From the NCBI GenBank assembly GCA_026413225.1, contig CM048552.1, positions 46,825,001 to 46,889,000 on the forward strand: 64,000 nt of DNA, read 5' to 3'. Shown piece by piece: positions 14,401 to 26,101 of the stretch (position 1 is the first letter of the stretch; each line of letters opens with the position of its first letter). Below the pieces are notes generated by a model. That model had not been told where the DNA came from. It made no database searches and saw nothing but the letters and a program-made list of their open reading frames with translations. This DNA is from Otis tarda (taxonomy: Eukaryota > Chordata > Aves > Otidiformes > Otididae). Both the position numbers and the translations under genes were made by a program.

Positions 14401-17154
14401 TAGACTTCATCTGCAGAGAACTCTGTGCCCTTTCTCTTACTCCATCTTCAGCTGAGCATTTTCTCAGATCACCACACTTCCAAAGTGTGATGTGAGCTGA
14501 GCACTCCTCACACTTCCAAAGAATGGCATCTTTAAGAGGTGTGCATAAAAATAAATCCCCTTGAGTTTATTCATGTTACGGAGGCTTAGTACTGCAGGAA
14601 ACTGTCCCTTTTCCTTTATTGCCTTAGAGGGTACAGCCTGTCCCTGCTGAGTATATTTGGATTCATAGGAGGGTGGGGCATGGCCTGGCTGCCTGTTGGA
14701 TGTATTGTTCTCCAGGGGACACACCGACAAGAACATACACGCTCCGGTGACAACAATTATTTCTAGATGTCTTAGGAGGTCAAAGAATAGTAGAAAAACT
14801 CCTCATAACTCTTGAAAAAGATATAAAAAAATATCACTCATTCTCCTTCTGGCCAAGAATAATTATGCTGAGGCCATATTCCTACTGGCTGTTCCTCTGA
14901 AATCAAATCAGGGCTTACAATGAACCAGTGGTTCCCAAAGTCTTGTGCTGTCTCTCTGCATGAGCAAGATTTCAGCAGCCCAAGAAAGTAAAATCAACTG
15001 AAGATCTTTCAAATACTAGAAGCAGTTCAGCACAGGTTTTGTCTTCCTGAGGTTTAATCTCAGTTTCTTTCTCCAAGTCTTGTGGCATCACAGCCAACGT
15101 CCCCCACCTCTTGCTCAAATTCCTCACACACAGAGATGCAGTTAGAGTAACCTCTTTGTCTAAACTCTGAGGTCTTGGGGGTAGAGACTGCCATTTTATG
15201 ATCTGGATGTGAAGTGTCTGCTACAAAACAGGGCCCTGACCTGGGACCTCTAGGCAATGCTGCAAGACAAGCACTAATTACAGAGGTGTCAGCTTGTTAT
15301 CTGAGCTAATGACTATAGCGCCTTCATTTTCCTTCTGGCTCTTCTTCCAACTGCCTTTGTTGCCAAGACTTAGCTTTATGTCCTCCTCCTGTAAACAGAG
15401 ATTTTATTCCTCATTTGCTTATCTTATAACTCTCAGGAGCTGTATTTGCGTGTAGGTAATAGTCATTAAATACTTTCAGTGAAAAAGCAAAGTGGAAAGA
15501 GATGGAAGGAGAATGCTTGCTCCTCTCGTACTCCACTTTTACTCAATAATTTTTCTGTTGCAAAATCTGAGTTTCTCAAAGAGATGGACAAGCACTAGAC
15601 CTAATAAAAAAAAAAGCAGAGATTAGATGTATACATATGTTCCTTTTTGGTCCCTCTTTATAGGCAGGCAAACTAAGAGAAGGTAATGAGCCACAAGCTC
15701 CAACTCCCCAACTACTGCTCTAAACACAGTCAAGGATTTTAAGCTGACTTGACCTCCTTCTCGAAGTTTCAAATGAGTTCACACAGATACAATTACAATG
15801 AAAAAAGAGTTATTACATAGCTCTTCAATCATACTACAAGACCCTTTTACTAACTGCATAAACAAAGTTTAATTCTCCAAATTCAGTATCAAAAGCTAAT
15901 GTTGAATACATAGAAATTTAAATATTTGGATAGATAATAACATGTCTTAAGAATTATGTATTTTGCTTTGGTTTTGATCCCTCCTCTTTCTGTAGTCACA
16001 ATATATTCAGCCCTCTCTTACTGCCACAACAGCTCTCTGTCATTAAAGGCATTAATTTCTTTTTTTTTTAGGTGGGGGGCAGAAAGGAGAGGGGGAAATG
16101 AGAAGAAAGTGCTAGATGTTCACAGTAATGGTTCCTTTGGTATTTTAATTTATTTTTATTGGCTATTTAAAGCTTTGGATTATGACTTTCTTTTCCTGAA
16201 GAATAAAGTGTCACATCAGCAAACACAATGAGATTGATGCAATTACTATGAAGATATTTTAAACATCCAGAAGAGAAACAGTTTCACCATTGAACCCAGT
16301 GGAACTGTGCTTTGTGATTTAAAGCAGTTATTCAGGTAACTGATGACAGCAGCAAAACATCAATTTTAATAGTAATAAATTTATGGCTCTATGTAAAAGC
16401 AATGTCATGTAAAAGTTCACGTCCACCTTTCCAGATCTTCTGAACATAAAATGGCCACATGAGAAGTACATCAAAGTTTTCTGTTTCAGACACATTAGCA
16501 AAATGTACTATTTAATCAGTAACCTACGGCATTAATAATTCTAAAATAGTATCCTACTTTTTAAACCTTGACTGTTACTGTCTTTCTGATTTACAGTCCA
16601 TATAATATGCTAAGTTAATATTTTCACACAGTCCTAACAAGTACAATCTCTCTCCAGAATAACTTTCAGTGTATTGAATGGGAAAACTGAAAGCCAGACC
16701 CAGAAAAAAATCAGGACATTTTTATGTGACTTTTTAGGGCCTCATTATATTCCCCCTGAAAAAGATTTTGCCTTGTGTATACTTAAATATGAACTAAATT
16801 TCAGTGGAGAGCACCAGTCAAAGCAGGGAAGAGATTACAAGTGATTTTGTAGTTTCTCAGTGAGCCAAAATTTCAGTGAACTCTCTCTGTGCAATCTTAG
16901 GTAGATGGGTTCGAACACTGTAAATTCCATGGGGTCCAAGCAAATTTATTCCACTCCAAGCACATTTACTCTTAAAAAATGTAGTGCCATCCTAGCACTC
17001 GAAAGGATGGCATAACTCTTTTTTCTACATTTTACAGTTGGCGTGCACGGCGTGTGGAAGCATGCATAACGTTGAGGGGCAAAGTCCCCACAAAGAAACT
17101 TCGCAAGAGCCAACTCAGGGACCACAGCTGTCACCCTGAACATTTTTCTAGGGA

Positions 17155-17260
17155 AAACAAAACAAAACAAAACAACAACAACAAAAACCAAGCAAACAAA
17201 CAAACAAAAAAACCCAAACAAAAAACAAACAAAAAAAGCCCAAAAAAACCCCCACAGGTA
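17155..17260. repeat. A-rich (AAAC)n/(AAAAC)n simple repeat
   Basis: About 100 bp of AAAC, AAAAC and AAC units with short C interruptions, directly left of the CpG-rich block of RASSF9. Open frames across it are low-complexity (Lys, Asn, Gln-rich) and are not genes. Confidence 0.9.
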
Positions 17261-17849
17261 GTCAAGTCCAGCTCAGACTAAAGGCTACCCAAAAGAAGCA
17301 TCATCCCCTCTCCTTGCCCACGCTGGCAGTTCGATGCTCTCCCAGGCTTGCTGCCGGTGGACGGGGCTTGATCCCAAAGGGGTGCAGGCTGCGGCTCTCC
17401 CTCCCGGGGAGGGGTGGGGGGAGAAGCGGAGCCTTCCCGTCAGAAACTCGGCGCGTTTTTTCCCCAAGCGAAGGGCTCCGGGTACTCGCACCCCCCCACA
17501 CCCCCGCCGTCCCTGGGCACTTGCGGGCCGCCAAACTTTCCTCCCCGCCCCGGCCGAGTCTCTCACCTTGTCCCTCACACAGGGGACGTGGATGTTCGCC
17601 TTCGTTGCCACGGGGGAAGGTCGAAGGCAGGCAGAGCTATGTTCCCCCCACTGCAAATACTGCCCGGGAGCCGAAAGAGCCCACGTGAAGAGGGGAGAGG
17701 CACGTCCGGGGATTGGTGGGGGGGCAGAAGCGTCCCGTCCCCCCGCAGACGCCGACTCGCGCCCCGCGGCCCGACCCCCGCTCACAGGTGAGCCCCGAAG
17801 TTACAGCTCCCGGGGGCCGCACGGGTCCGGAGCCACACATCCTCCCCCC

Positions 17850-17870
17850 AGAACAAACAAACAAACAAAA
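17850..17870. repeat. short (AAAC)n repeat
   Basis: Four AAAC-like units followed by A6, about 65 bp inside the RASSF9 intron from the exon 1 donor. Confidence 0.75.
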
Positions 17871-17933
17871 AAGTATAAAAGAAATCCATCCCATTCCGCC
17901 CTCCCTTTTCCTCCACGTACCCACGCACTTTAC

Positions 17934-17980
17934 CTGTTTTTATGCCGGGCTTTTAATAAATTCCTTCCAAAGGGAGCCAT
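17934..17980 (-). CDS. RASSF9: RASSF9 first coding exon (N-terminal 15 codons plus 2 nt)
   Basis: Read on the minus strand, an ATG at 17,980 opens MAPFGRNLLKARHKN followed by AG. The exon then meets a consensus donor (CAG|GTAAAG) with the intron starting at 17,933. This matches the recalled human RASSF9 (P-CIP1) N-terminus MAPFGRNLLKTRHKNR with one change, Thr to Ala at residue 11. The start context is good (A at -3, G at +4). RASSF9 is an N-terminal RASSF protein with a Ras-association domain and coiled coil, both encoded by exon 2 outside the window. It was first found as a cytosolic partner of peptidylglycine alpha-amidating monooxygenase and linked to recycling endosomes. The divergent neighbour NTS supports the assignment, because RASSF9 and NTS are adjacent and head-to-head in human. 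The 5'UTR extent is not visible. The short match alone would be weak; peptide, donor, CpG-rich setting and synteny together make it strong. Confidence 0.92.
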
Positions 17981-18047
17981 GATCCCAGCGGCAGAAGCAT
18001 AACATCAGCAATCCCCAAACAATTCGAGGGTGTTCCCTTCTCCCCTA

Positions 18048-18078
18048 ATTTTTTTTTTTAATTTTTTTTTTCCCCCCC
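18048..18078. repeat. T-rich and C-run tract in the RASSF9 leader/promoter
   Basis: Two T runs separated by AA are followed by seven C residues. The tract lies about 70-100 bp upstream of the RASSF9 ATG; on the minus strand it reads G7 followed by A runs. It could be in the 5'UTR or the core promoter. Homopolymers of this kind are length-unstable. Confidence 0.75.
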
Positions 18079-18330
18079 TGAGCGCCTTCCAGCTTGTTAA
18101 TAGTCACTGAGCGTAGCGATGAGCTGGAAGTTGTGCAATTTGCTGCTAACTTTGAACTCCGGCTCGGAGCTGCTGCTGCTGCACCTTTGGAGTCCTGCCC
18201 AGCTGCAAACTTGAAGGAGGCGTTTGGAAGCAGGAAAAAGAAAGGGAGGAGGTTGGGGGGGGAGAAACATGCACTTGCTCTTGTGATGTGAAGTTACGCA
18301 CTGAACTTGCTAAACTTTCAGCCTCGTTAC

Positions 18331-21300
18331 CTCTGAGGGCATCAGCCTGCAAATAGGAAAGAAGGGGTTTTTGCTCCTGTAGGGAACTCTGTTAAAAACA
18401 CCCCACGAAAAGACGGAAAACTTTCCCTGGCAGGCTCCAGCCACTTCAGGTCAAGTCGTTCAGCTTAAACACCAGAGCTAATGAAGGGCGAGCAACAGTT
18501 GCCACACCAGTTCTCAGCACATAACACAACCTGCCTTTTCAGTACCTCTTCACAAGGTGTTGGAGAAGTCATGGGAAGATGAAGGGAAAAAGTCAGAGGG
18601 CTGTGGCGCTTCTGCCCTCCCTGGATTTTTAAGTAAACTAGCTATTTGCATGAAAGCCTTTGCAGACTAAAAGCACCTCCAAAAACCTCGTCAGCCTGGC
18701 CTAGCAGAGAACAAGTGAACAGCAGCAACACGAAAGGTTCCGTTCATGCTGCGATGTTATAGGACCTTTTTTGTTGTTATTTTACGCTGGCTTCACCAGA
18801 AGGGAAATGAACGCATGCTACAGTTCCTGTTTGCTGGAACCCCCTGGGAATGAGAAATTTGGAGCAGAGCTTCAGAAGGGAAAACTTTTTAAAGCTTCAG
18901 AAGGAAAAAAACTTTTTTTTTCCCCTCCTCCCTTCTGCAATTTGGAGCAGAGCAAGGGAAAGCAGACCCATTGTACCCCAAAGGCTGATGATGGTGGGTG
19001 AAGGACCTGGGGCCGATAGGCAGGTGGGGAGCCCCCAGCACAGCCCTAGCCTACCCTTGCCCTCTACTTTCTGCAGTTATTTTAACAGGTACATATTAGA
19101 TGTAATATTGTGTCTTTTTTTTTTTCTTTGTTTCTCACATGTTACAGGGTAAATTCTTTATGTGTCCCCCCAAAGGTGCAGCACAATAGGGAATTGTTTT
19201 ATAAACCAGGGAGGATGATTAAATAGGAGCCTACCATAGTAAGGGCTTATCTGAAAAAAGCTTTTCCTTTTTCTAAAATTCCCCTTTCCTCCCTTAGTCA
19301 AGATAGTCACAGCAGCCTGAAGAAAACAAAGCAAAGGCCCATTCCATGGGTTACCTATTACTGGCAGCTCTGGGAATACCCCACATATTTTCTGTTCAGT
19401 CCCACGCCTCTAAATTCTCTGAGCTGTAACTACAAAGAGAGAGACCGGAGCCTCTTAAAAGCCTTGTTTGGGTAATCATCCAAATAACAGAAAAATAGGG
19501 AAGCTGAAATGAAACAACTTTCAGATTTCTTATCCTGCTGCCAGGGGAGATTTTAAGTAGTCTGAGTTTTGCATTATGAACTTAAGCTCAAACACATTAA
19601 GTCCATAGAATTATTTTCTTTTGCTTTGAATCAGGTTATATATGCCACAAAGAGAGGATTTTCTCATATCTAAAGGACCGGGAAAATTTTTCGATCCCTA
19701 AGAGATGTTCAAGGCATATTTGGCATAAAAATCAAATCAGTGCAGAATTTTGTAGAGAATAATTAATTTTGAAATAACTATTGACAGAGGTAAAATGAAA
19801 TAGCTTTATCTACAGAATAATATTCACTTTTCTCTTCATTATGAAAATAAATGGGAACTCGATATTTGTAACTGTTTTTATTACATCTGAATAGTCTTCT
19901 CACAATTTTAATTTATTCAAATATTAAAATACAATGTAAATTGTTCCTCTTCTACTAGCAAATGCAAAATAATTTTCAACCAAAGATATGTAATGTGGGA
20001 ACTGGGTCCCTCTATGCAAGTAAATGAAAATGCTTCTTATATTCATGTAGCTATGCAAAGAATTGTAGGAAAGACTCCAGCATACTAAGTAAACGTTTTC
20101 CCCACAGCTGAAAAAGAAGGCTTTCAGTCTGTGCACTTTCACAATTAGGCTAACCAAAACCAGGAAGAAAGTGAGTGCATGATGAAGTCTTGCAAAGTAA
20201 GAAAGGAGAGGATCCCAAGAACGAGGAACATTGCTCTTTACGGAAAAGAAAATCAAAGGATATTTAGTGTACCATAAAGATGTGAATATGTGCTGTTTTC
20301 ACCTGGTATTCAAGTAATCTGTAGAACCCAAACAAAAGTATCCTAGGGACAAAAAGACTTACTGAGTTTATACAAATACATACAGAAAACCATAAAAATA
20401 CATGGATATTTCTCTTAGTAACAGAAAGGACACGAATTTCCACTCCTCAGTACATAAACCAGTCTCTGAATAGCATAGAAACAGAAGCAAAACATTTCAG
20501 AGGGACCAGTTAATTTTGCAGGCAGTGTTGACACAACAGTTCAGTTAGCTTGCCCTTAAACTTCCAAAGTGCCTCAAACTATCTGTGTCTGTATGTACAT
20601 GTCCTTAGTTTTCTTTAAACTCCAACTCTGATCTTCCAGGAATATTGGGCCAACATTCCAGGCCAGGCCCCTGGTGCTTCCCAGCATGTCACGTGAGCAA
20701 CCATCACTCAAGTCTTGAGTATGATCACCTTCTAATCACGCTTTCTTAATGCAAAAATCTAAAAGGCGAATAGCTGGTAACATCACATTTTTCAGCCGTG
20801 AGCTGTTAAGCTCAGCCAAATTGTTTTCCAATACAGTGTCTTCCCCCTAGGAAAAGCAATGAATGAATGGCAGATAGTCCAGTTTGCAGGATTCATTTTT
20901 TAAAAACATTCCATAAGATATGTGTGTACTGAACTTGAGATCATCAGAAAGATATGTCAGCAATTCATTCTGGTATTTAAAGGAGAAGGAAAGCGAATTA
21001 TAAAACACTAGAGAAGCACCTGCCACCTGCGTAAGCTTACTGAACAATAAATCTGGATGCACATCTTGGGTGCTTGATTGGAAAGCTTAAGGTTAATAAA
21101 TTGAAATGCTTAATTTGCCATCTTCCAAAGCGGTTCACACTGATCACTCTATACATCTCTTTGGCAAAAATACTGCAGCATAGCAATGCTTTGAAACTTT
21201 GCTTTAAGCCAACTTTAAGATTTAGCTTTAACCATATCAGTCTACAGGTATAGTTCCAAAAGAACTTCTTTTACGTGCAAGAAGGAACGGGTGTGCTACT

Positions 21301-24300
21301 GCTTTCTTCTTCCCTTTCTTACCTCTCTTACCCACCACTTAGTTCCAGTGCCTACTTTACACCGGCTCTGGGATCTCATCTGATCTCCTGGTACGCTGAT
21401 GTAACTCATTCAAATTCCAAACTAGCAACAGAAGTTTGATGCTTCTGTTTTGGGATGATTGGTGAGGTGAGTTGGCTTACCTGGGGATCAGATAAGATCA
21501 GTCAGACAGTGTGATTTCCAGAGCTGATGCAAGGGAGGAGTTGAAGCAGACTAAGAACGAAAGAGAGGAAGCTAAGTGAAAGGAGGACTTGGAAACAGGG
21601 GGAGGGAGAAGGACCTCCTCCTTTGGCTGTGTGGTAGGGAAGCTTGGCAGCTCAATGAAACCTATTCTAAAAGTGGGTTTACACAAAACGACTTCATCTC
21701 ATCTAATGGTTTACTGTCCTTAAAAGTGGGGAGGTCTTATTCCTCTCCCAGTAGCCACAGATTCCTGACCCTTTCCTTGTGCCAGGTCTGGTTGTCAACA
21801 GGCTTTGTTCTCACACCATTTGACTTTTTAAACGGATGGAAAGCAGAGTTGACAAAGGAAAGTGAGTAAACAGCTTTTTGTTGGGCTGACTAGTTAAATT
21901 GGCTTATTGAGGTGTCAGACAGTTGGCAGGACTGGCATGTGAGGAGAGAAATGGGACCATGTGGCCAAGAGTGTGGGCAGAGAGATGTAGAAGGGAGAGG
22001 TCTCGCCTGAGCAGCCCTGAGCAGCTGGATTGGCTCAGCCACATTGTGTAATTTCAATAGTGAGCAGCTCAATGGTGGCAGCAAAAGCTGCCTTAGGAAC
22101 AGCATAAATTGCCCATTCCTTGCTCTAGATTACTAAGCATAGACTGCAACTGGTACCTTGGCTCCTTCGTTTTAAACCATCATAAATATTCATGTTTGCT
22201 TTAAGTGCAGCCAAGTGTATGAATACAAGACACTAGGCTACATGATCCAGTAGAGTAAGAGGGAAAGGTTAGTGCTGGGATAATAACTGATTAAATGGCA
22301 GGAAGCTGGCTGATCCATCTTCAGAGAGGTCATGGATTTGTGCTACTCAACTTACTTGAGAAGATTTGCAGAAGGGGCTCAGAAGACTGGTGGCTGGTGA
22401 TAAACGAACAGGTAAAGGTCATTTTGATGAGTACAGAGTAATATACTGAGAAGAAAATCTAAACAAACCTTTAATTTAACTGTCACATCTCAGAAACATA
22501 ATTTATTTGGGGCAGTTCACATAAAGCCTTAGGTAAAACCAAAACCAAAACCAAACAAACAAAAAAAAGAGAGTTAACCATTAATGAGAAAGGAATACAG
22601 AATGAAGTGGAAAAGCTCATTATGCCGCTGTAAACTTTCATTCTGAGCCTACATTTTGAATACCCCAGGTACCCCATCTGAAAAAGGATATGGGGGAGGG
22701 GAGCAAATGGCAGCAAGAGAGTTTTAATGTACAGAATACCTTATTATGTGATGAAAAATTAAGGAGAGAGATAAGACTTTTGAATCTGAAGAAAAGTGTA
22801 TATCTGATTATTATAAGAGAGGTCTATAATCTATTGTCATGGAGAAAAGAAATAAATAGGAAGCAGTTATTTCTTACAGTGTAAGTACAAGGGCTCACCG
22901 AAATAAATAATCAGACAGCAAAGTTAGAATAAAGACACACAAAAAGCTTGTACTTGTAAGTAAATGATATAACTGCCCTCTGACTACAAATGTCAGGGAG
23001 GACAAAAGTATGAATGAGTTAAAAAAGAGATTAGGCAAAACCATGGAGCATATGGCCAATAGAGATCACAAAAGTCACTGGGTTCTTGAGTCTTTATCAC
23101 CTCGGTCCAGCTGTTTCTCAAAGCTCTTTTTTCTTTTCCCTTCCTTCCCCTACAAGTTACTAGCTACTGGCATAGCCCTCGGTACAGTGAACCTCACAGG
23201 TTACTTTTAACTTGCAGATTAGGTCCAGATGTAGCATCACCTCAGCTACTGTGACTTCTGTAGGGGACTTCCACCGAAGGATTTTCCGTGCTTTAATACA
23301 GCAGTAAACAAAACATGCAGTTTGTCCCCCTATAAGCAGATTTTTATTCAATATTGCAGATATAGAACTGTTTTTTATATTCTACAAGCGCCAAGTGCTC
23401 CTAAACATAGGCACGGAGCAACTCCCCAGTCAGCACATTCTTCATCCAGCCTCAAATCTCTTTCTCTCCTTGCTTTTGTTAGGTACTGAGACAACATACT
23501 GTGACTGAATTTACCATTTTCTCCATTTCCAATGCTTTCCTCTCTTACGTGTTCCCACTCGTTCTGTAATGGTGTAAATGTTTGTCGCTTAGGTACTTAA
23601 GCAGCCTGCAATAAAGGGGCTGAAGCAAATTAAGTGAGCATTGAGATTTATGAAAGAAATCCTTCTGTCTGTTGCAGGGACTATTAAATAGAATGGTCCA
23701 AATAAGGTTTCAGCTCTAAAAATCCTTGAATCGCTTGATTACCTGATGCTAGGAGTAAAAACACAACCTCATATTTGCCTTGCTTTTATACTTTTTCCTA
23801 AACATCTGCGAGTGCCCTCTTATCAGAGACAGGATATGATGCTAGCAAGACATTTGGTGTGATCTAATTGAGCCGCTCTTCTGTTAATGGCTGGATGTAA
23901 TATTAAGAGTTACTCTGCTTGTTGTGTCTTTTCGCCAGCTCCCCAGCAGATCCTTTTTCCTCACTCTGCAATTTTGATTAAAATGTGCTAAGAGAGAAGA
24001 ATTAAATTCTCAGCTTATACAGATTTGCACAGTAATAATGGGAAGAGCAGACAGGGTTAAATGATCTATCTAATACCCTCCTTCACTTTTTTTTTTTAAT
24101 CCTCTTATGAAACATATCATATAATTACTTTTCATAACAGTTTTTGCAGCATGCTGCAATAGGATTTTGTGGTTATATTCTTTGGTGTAAGTGCCTGACT
24201 TAGAACAACTCTGACTGTTGTGGCATCTAAGTCAAAGAGAATAACTTAGATGAATCGCTGTGTCCCAAGCTGACATACCTGGGTCACTAATAATTAGTGT

Positions 24301-24967
24301 ATAGGATTTATCACAAAACCTAAAACTGACCTGAGCATACCTCCAGAAGCCCTAGGTCAAACTGCAGCCATTGTGAAAGGCACATTGGAAACACATCAAG
24401 TACACCAAAGAAATTTCCTACTACTGAAGGGGTTTAGAAGTTGAAGAGAAGAAACACAAAGCAAATAATTTGCCTTATTTAAAAATATGACAAAAATACT
24501 TTCCTGATACAAATATAATACAGGGTTCTAAAGATCTTTAATACAACTTTTTCTATATAGCAATTTTTTTTCTTTCAATGCTAAATTTGCATAATGTCCT
24601 GTGACCCACTCCTGTGTTCTGAAAAAAAGCTTCTTATTCTTATGCTGCCTACATCCAAGTATAAGCAATATGACAGTCCCTGCAGCACTAAATGCGAAAA
24701 GATGAGCACAGGATTTGTAGATAAGCAATTGACAGTATTATTTTCAATTAATTGAAGACTTTTAAACACATAAAAAGCAAAGTAATACAGGACGAATCTA
24801 TGGAAATATTATCAGAACAGTCTCCTAGACTTTAAACCTCCATTAATTATTATATGCTTTGCACTCCACTATGTGATTAATAAAGGGAATATTAATTGTA
24901 TGCCTTTTGGTCTGCAGTGAAGTGATAATGTTCCATTCATTTCATATTTAATACGAGGTTTACGTAT
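18331..24967. other. intergenic, RASSF9-NTS, left part
   Basis: I see no exon, RNA gene or well-preserved transposon here. The sequence is mostly AT-rich and unique-looking, with small simple repeats (for example AAAACC units at 22,535-22,568). A stretch at about 23,560-24,010 has the look of conserved regulatory DNA and is discussed as a finding. Open frames here are short and carry no recognisable domain. Confidence 0.6.
22535..22568. repeat. (AAAACC)n / A-rich simple repeat
   Basis: Three AAAACC-like units pass into AAAC units and an A8 run, in the RASSF9-NTS intergenic region. Confidence 0.75.
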
Positions 24968-26101
24968 TGTTCTGGTTTTATTTAGTAAGGGGAGGGCTAC
25001 AGTGGCAGCTTCTGTAAGAAGTTTCTAGAAGTTGTTCCCCTTTGTCTGGTCGACTCAGCTGGGCCTAGGGTGGACCTGCTGCTGGCCAGGGCCAAGCCAA
25101 TGGGTAGCAGAACATTCCGTGATAATGCCTCTGTGATAACATATTTAAGAAGGGGACAAACAGAAAAAAAGGGGAGACAATGTGAGGAAGCTGAGCAGGG
25201 GCAGAGAGGGGGAGGCATGAGCCTTGTGGGCCTTGCAGGCCTCACCCTCTGGCCTCCTGCCGGGTGGCCATCTGGGCCTGACTCAGCCCAGCCTGGCTGC
25301 AAGAAGTGGAGAGGAGATGAGATGTGAAGAGAACCTGAGAGGCGTCTGCCAGCCTATTGTGAAGAACTTCTTGTGAGAGGAACGGCTGCAGACACCAAGG
25401 TCAGTGAAGAAGGAGGGGGAGGAGTAATGCGGCTCCTGGCCAAGATTCAAGATCAGCCTGTGGTGAAGACCATGGTGGAGCAGGTTGTCCCCCTGCAGCC
25501 CATGGAGGTCTACGGAGAAGCAGAGATCCACCTGCAGCCCGTGGAGGACTCCACGCTGGGGTAGCAGGATGCCTGAAGGAGGCTGTGGTCCATGAAGGGC
25601 CCACTGGGGCAGCTGTTCTGGAGGGACTGCACCCCATGGAAGAAATGACCCACACCGGAGCAGTTTGAAGAAGGACTGCAGCCTGGGGGTGTGACCGCAT
25701 GATGGAGCAGGGGAGGAATGTGAGGAGTCCTTCCCCCAATGACGAAGCAGCGGCGTTAAACAATGTGTGATGGACTGACCGTAACCCTCATTCCCTCTTT
25801 CCCCCTGTGCCGCTCGGGGCGGCGGGGGGAAGGTGGTAGAGATAATCTTAAGCCTGGGAAGAGGGAGGGGTGGAGAGAGGTTATCTTGTTCTCTTTCTCA
25901 TTATCCTGCTTTTGTTTAAGTAATAAATGAATAGTTTTTCCCTAAGTTGAGCCTGTTTTGCCCTTAATGGTAACTTTAAGGATTTTCTTCCTGTCCTTAT
26001 GTCAAACCTCAAGCCTTTTTTCTTATATTGTCTCTCCCTATTCTCTCAGAGGATGGGGGGAGTGAGAGAGAGATTGCGGAGTCTGGGGCTAAACTACAAC
26101 A
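24968..26101 (+). mobile_element. ERVL-like solo LTR (retroviral fossil)
   Basis: This 1,134-bp unit starts TGTTCTGG and ends CTACAACA, the TG...CA form of a retroviral LTR. An AATAAA signal near 25,922 fixes plus orientation. The middle holds GGAGCAG, CACCTGCAGCC and GTGGAGGA motifs seen in bird ERVL-type LTRs. Its 3' end (GGGGCTAAACTACAACA) resembles that of the LTR at 59,870-60,440 (GGGGTTAAACTATGACA on its own strand), which suggests related families. No internal retroviral region adjoins it, so it looks like a solo LTR. The five bases on each side agree only loosely, so the target duplication is uncertain. It is G+C-richer than its surroundings and lies between the RASSF9 and NTS promoters. 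Age cannot be estimated from one copy. Confidence 0.82.

Larger units (their letters stand above)
1..17933 (-). other. RASSF9: RASSF9 intron 1 (promoter-proximal part)
   Basis: This stretch lies downstream, on the minus strand, of the RASSF9 first coding exon and runs off the left edge of the window. RASSF9 in vertebrates has a tiny first coding exon and one large second exon of roughly 1.2 kb. No minus-strand reading frame of that size exists here, so exon 2 must lie beyond position 1. The intron is AT-rich and holds a 5'-truncated CR1 copy, two MIR/L2-like scraps, a 19-bp tandem duplication, a few homopolymer runs and an A-rich simple repeat next to the CpG-rich block. I see no convincing coding exon or RNA gene in it. 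That this is intron rests on exon 1 and its donor; the exon 2 position is inferred. Confidence 0.8.
17285..18330 (-). promoter_or_regulatory. RASSF9: CpG-rich promoter region of RASSF9
   Basis: By eye this block is rich in G+C and CpG against an AT-rich background. It is densest at 17,285-17,830, just inside intron 1, and weaker across exon 1 and upstream to about 18,330. Such a position over the 5' end of a gene is typical of a CpG-island promoter. No TATA box is evident upstream of the ATG on the minus strand. A (CTG)4 run lies at about 18,168-18,180. The long plus- and minus-strand open frames here are products of high GC and are not called as genes. CpG ratio was judged by eye, not computed. 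Confidence 0.7.

Noticed and set aside
17285-18002. Overlapping open frames of 95-222 codons on both strands over the RASSF9 CpG-rich block
   Set aside because: High GC suppresses stop codons in all frames. The translations are Pro/Arg/Gly/Ala-rich without a domain, and one runs through RASSF9 exon 1 on the wrong strand.
25070-25763. Open frames of 63-120 codons inside 24,968-26,101
   Set aside because: They are translations of a non-coding LTR.
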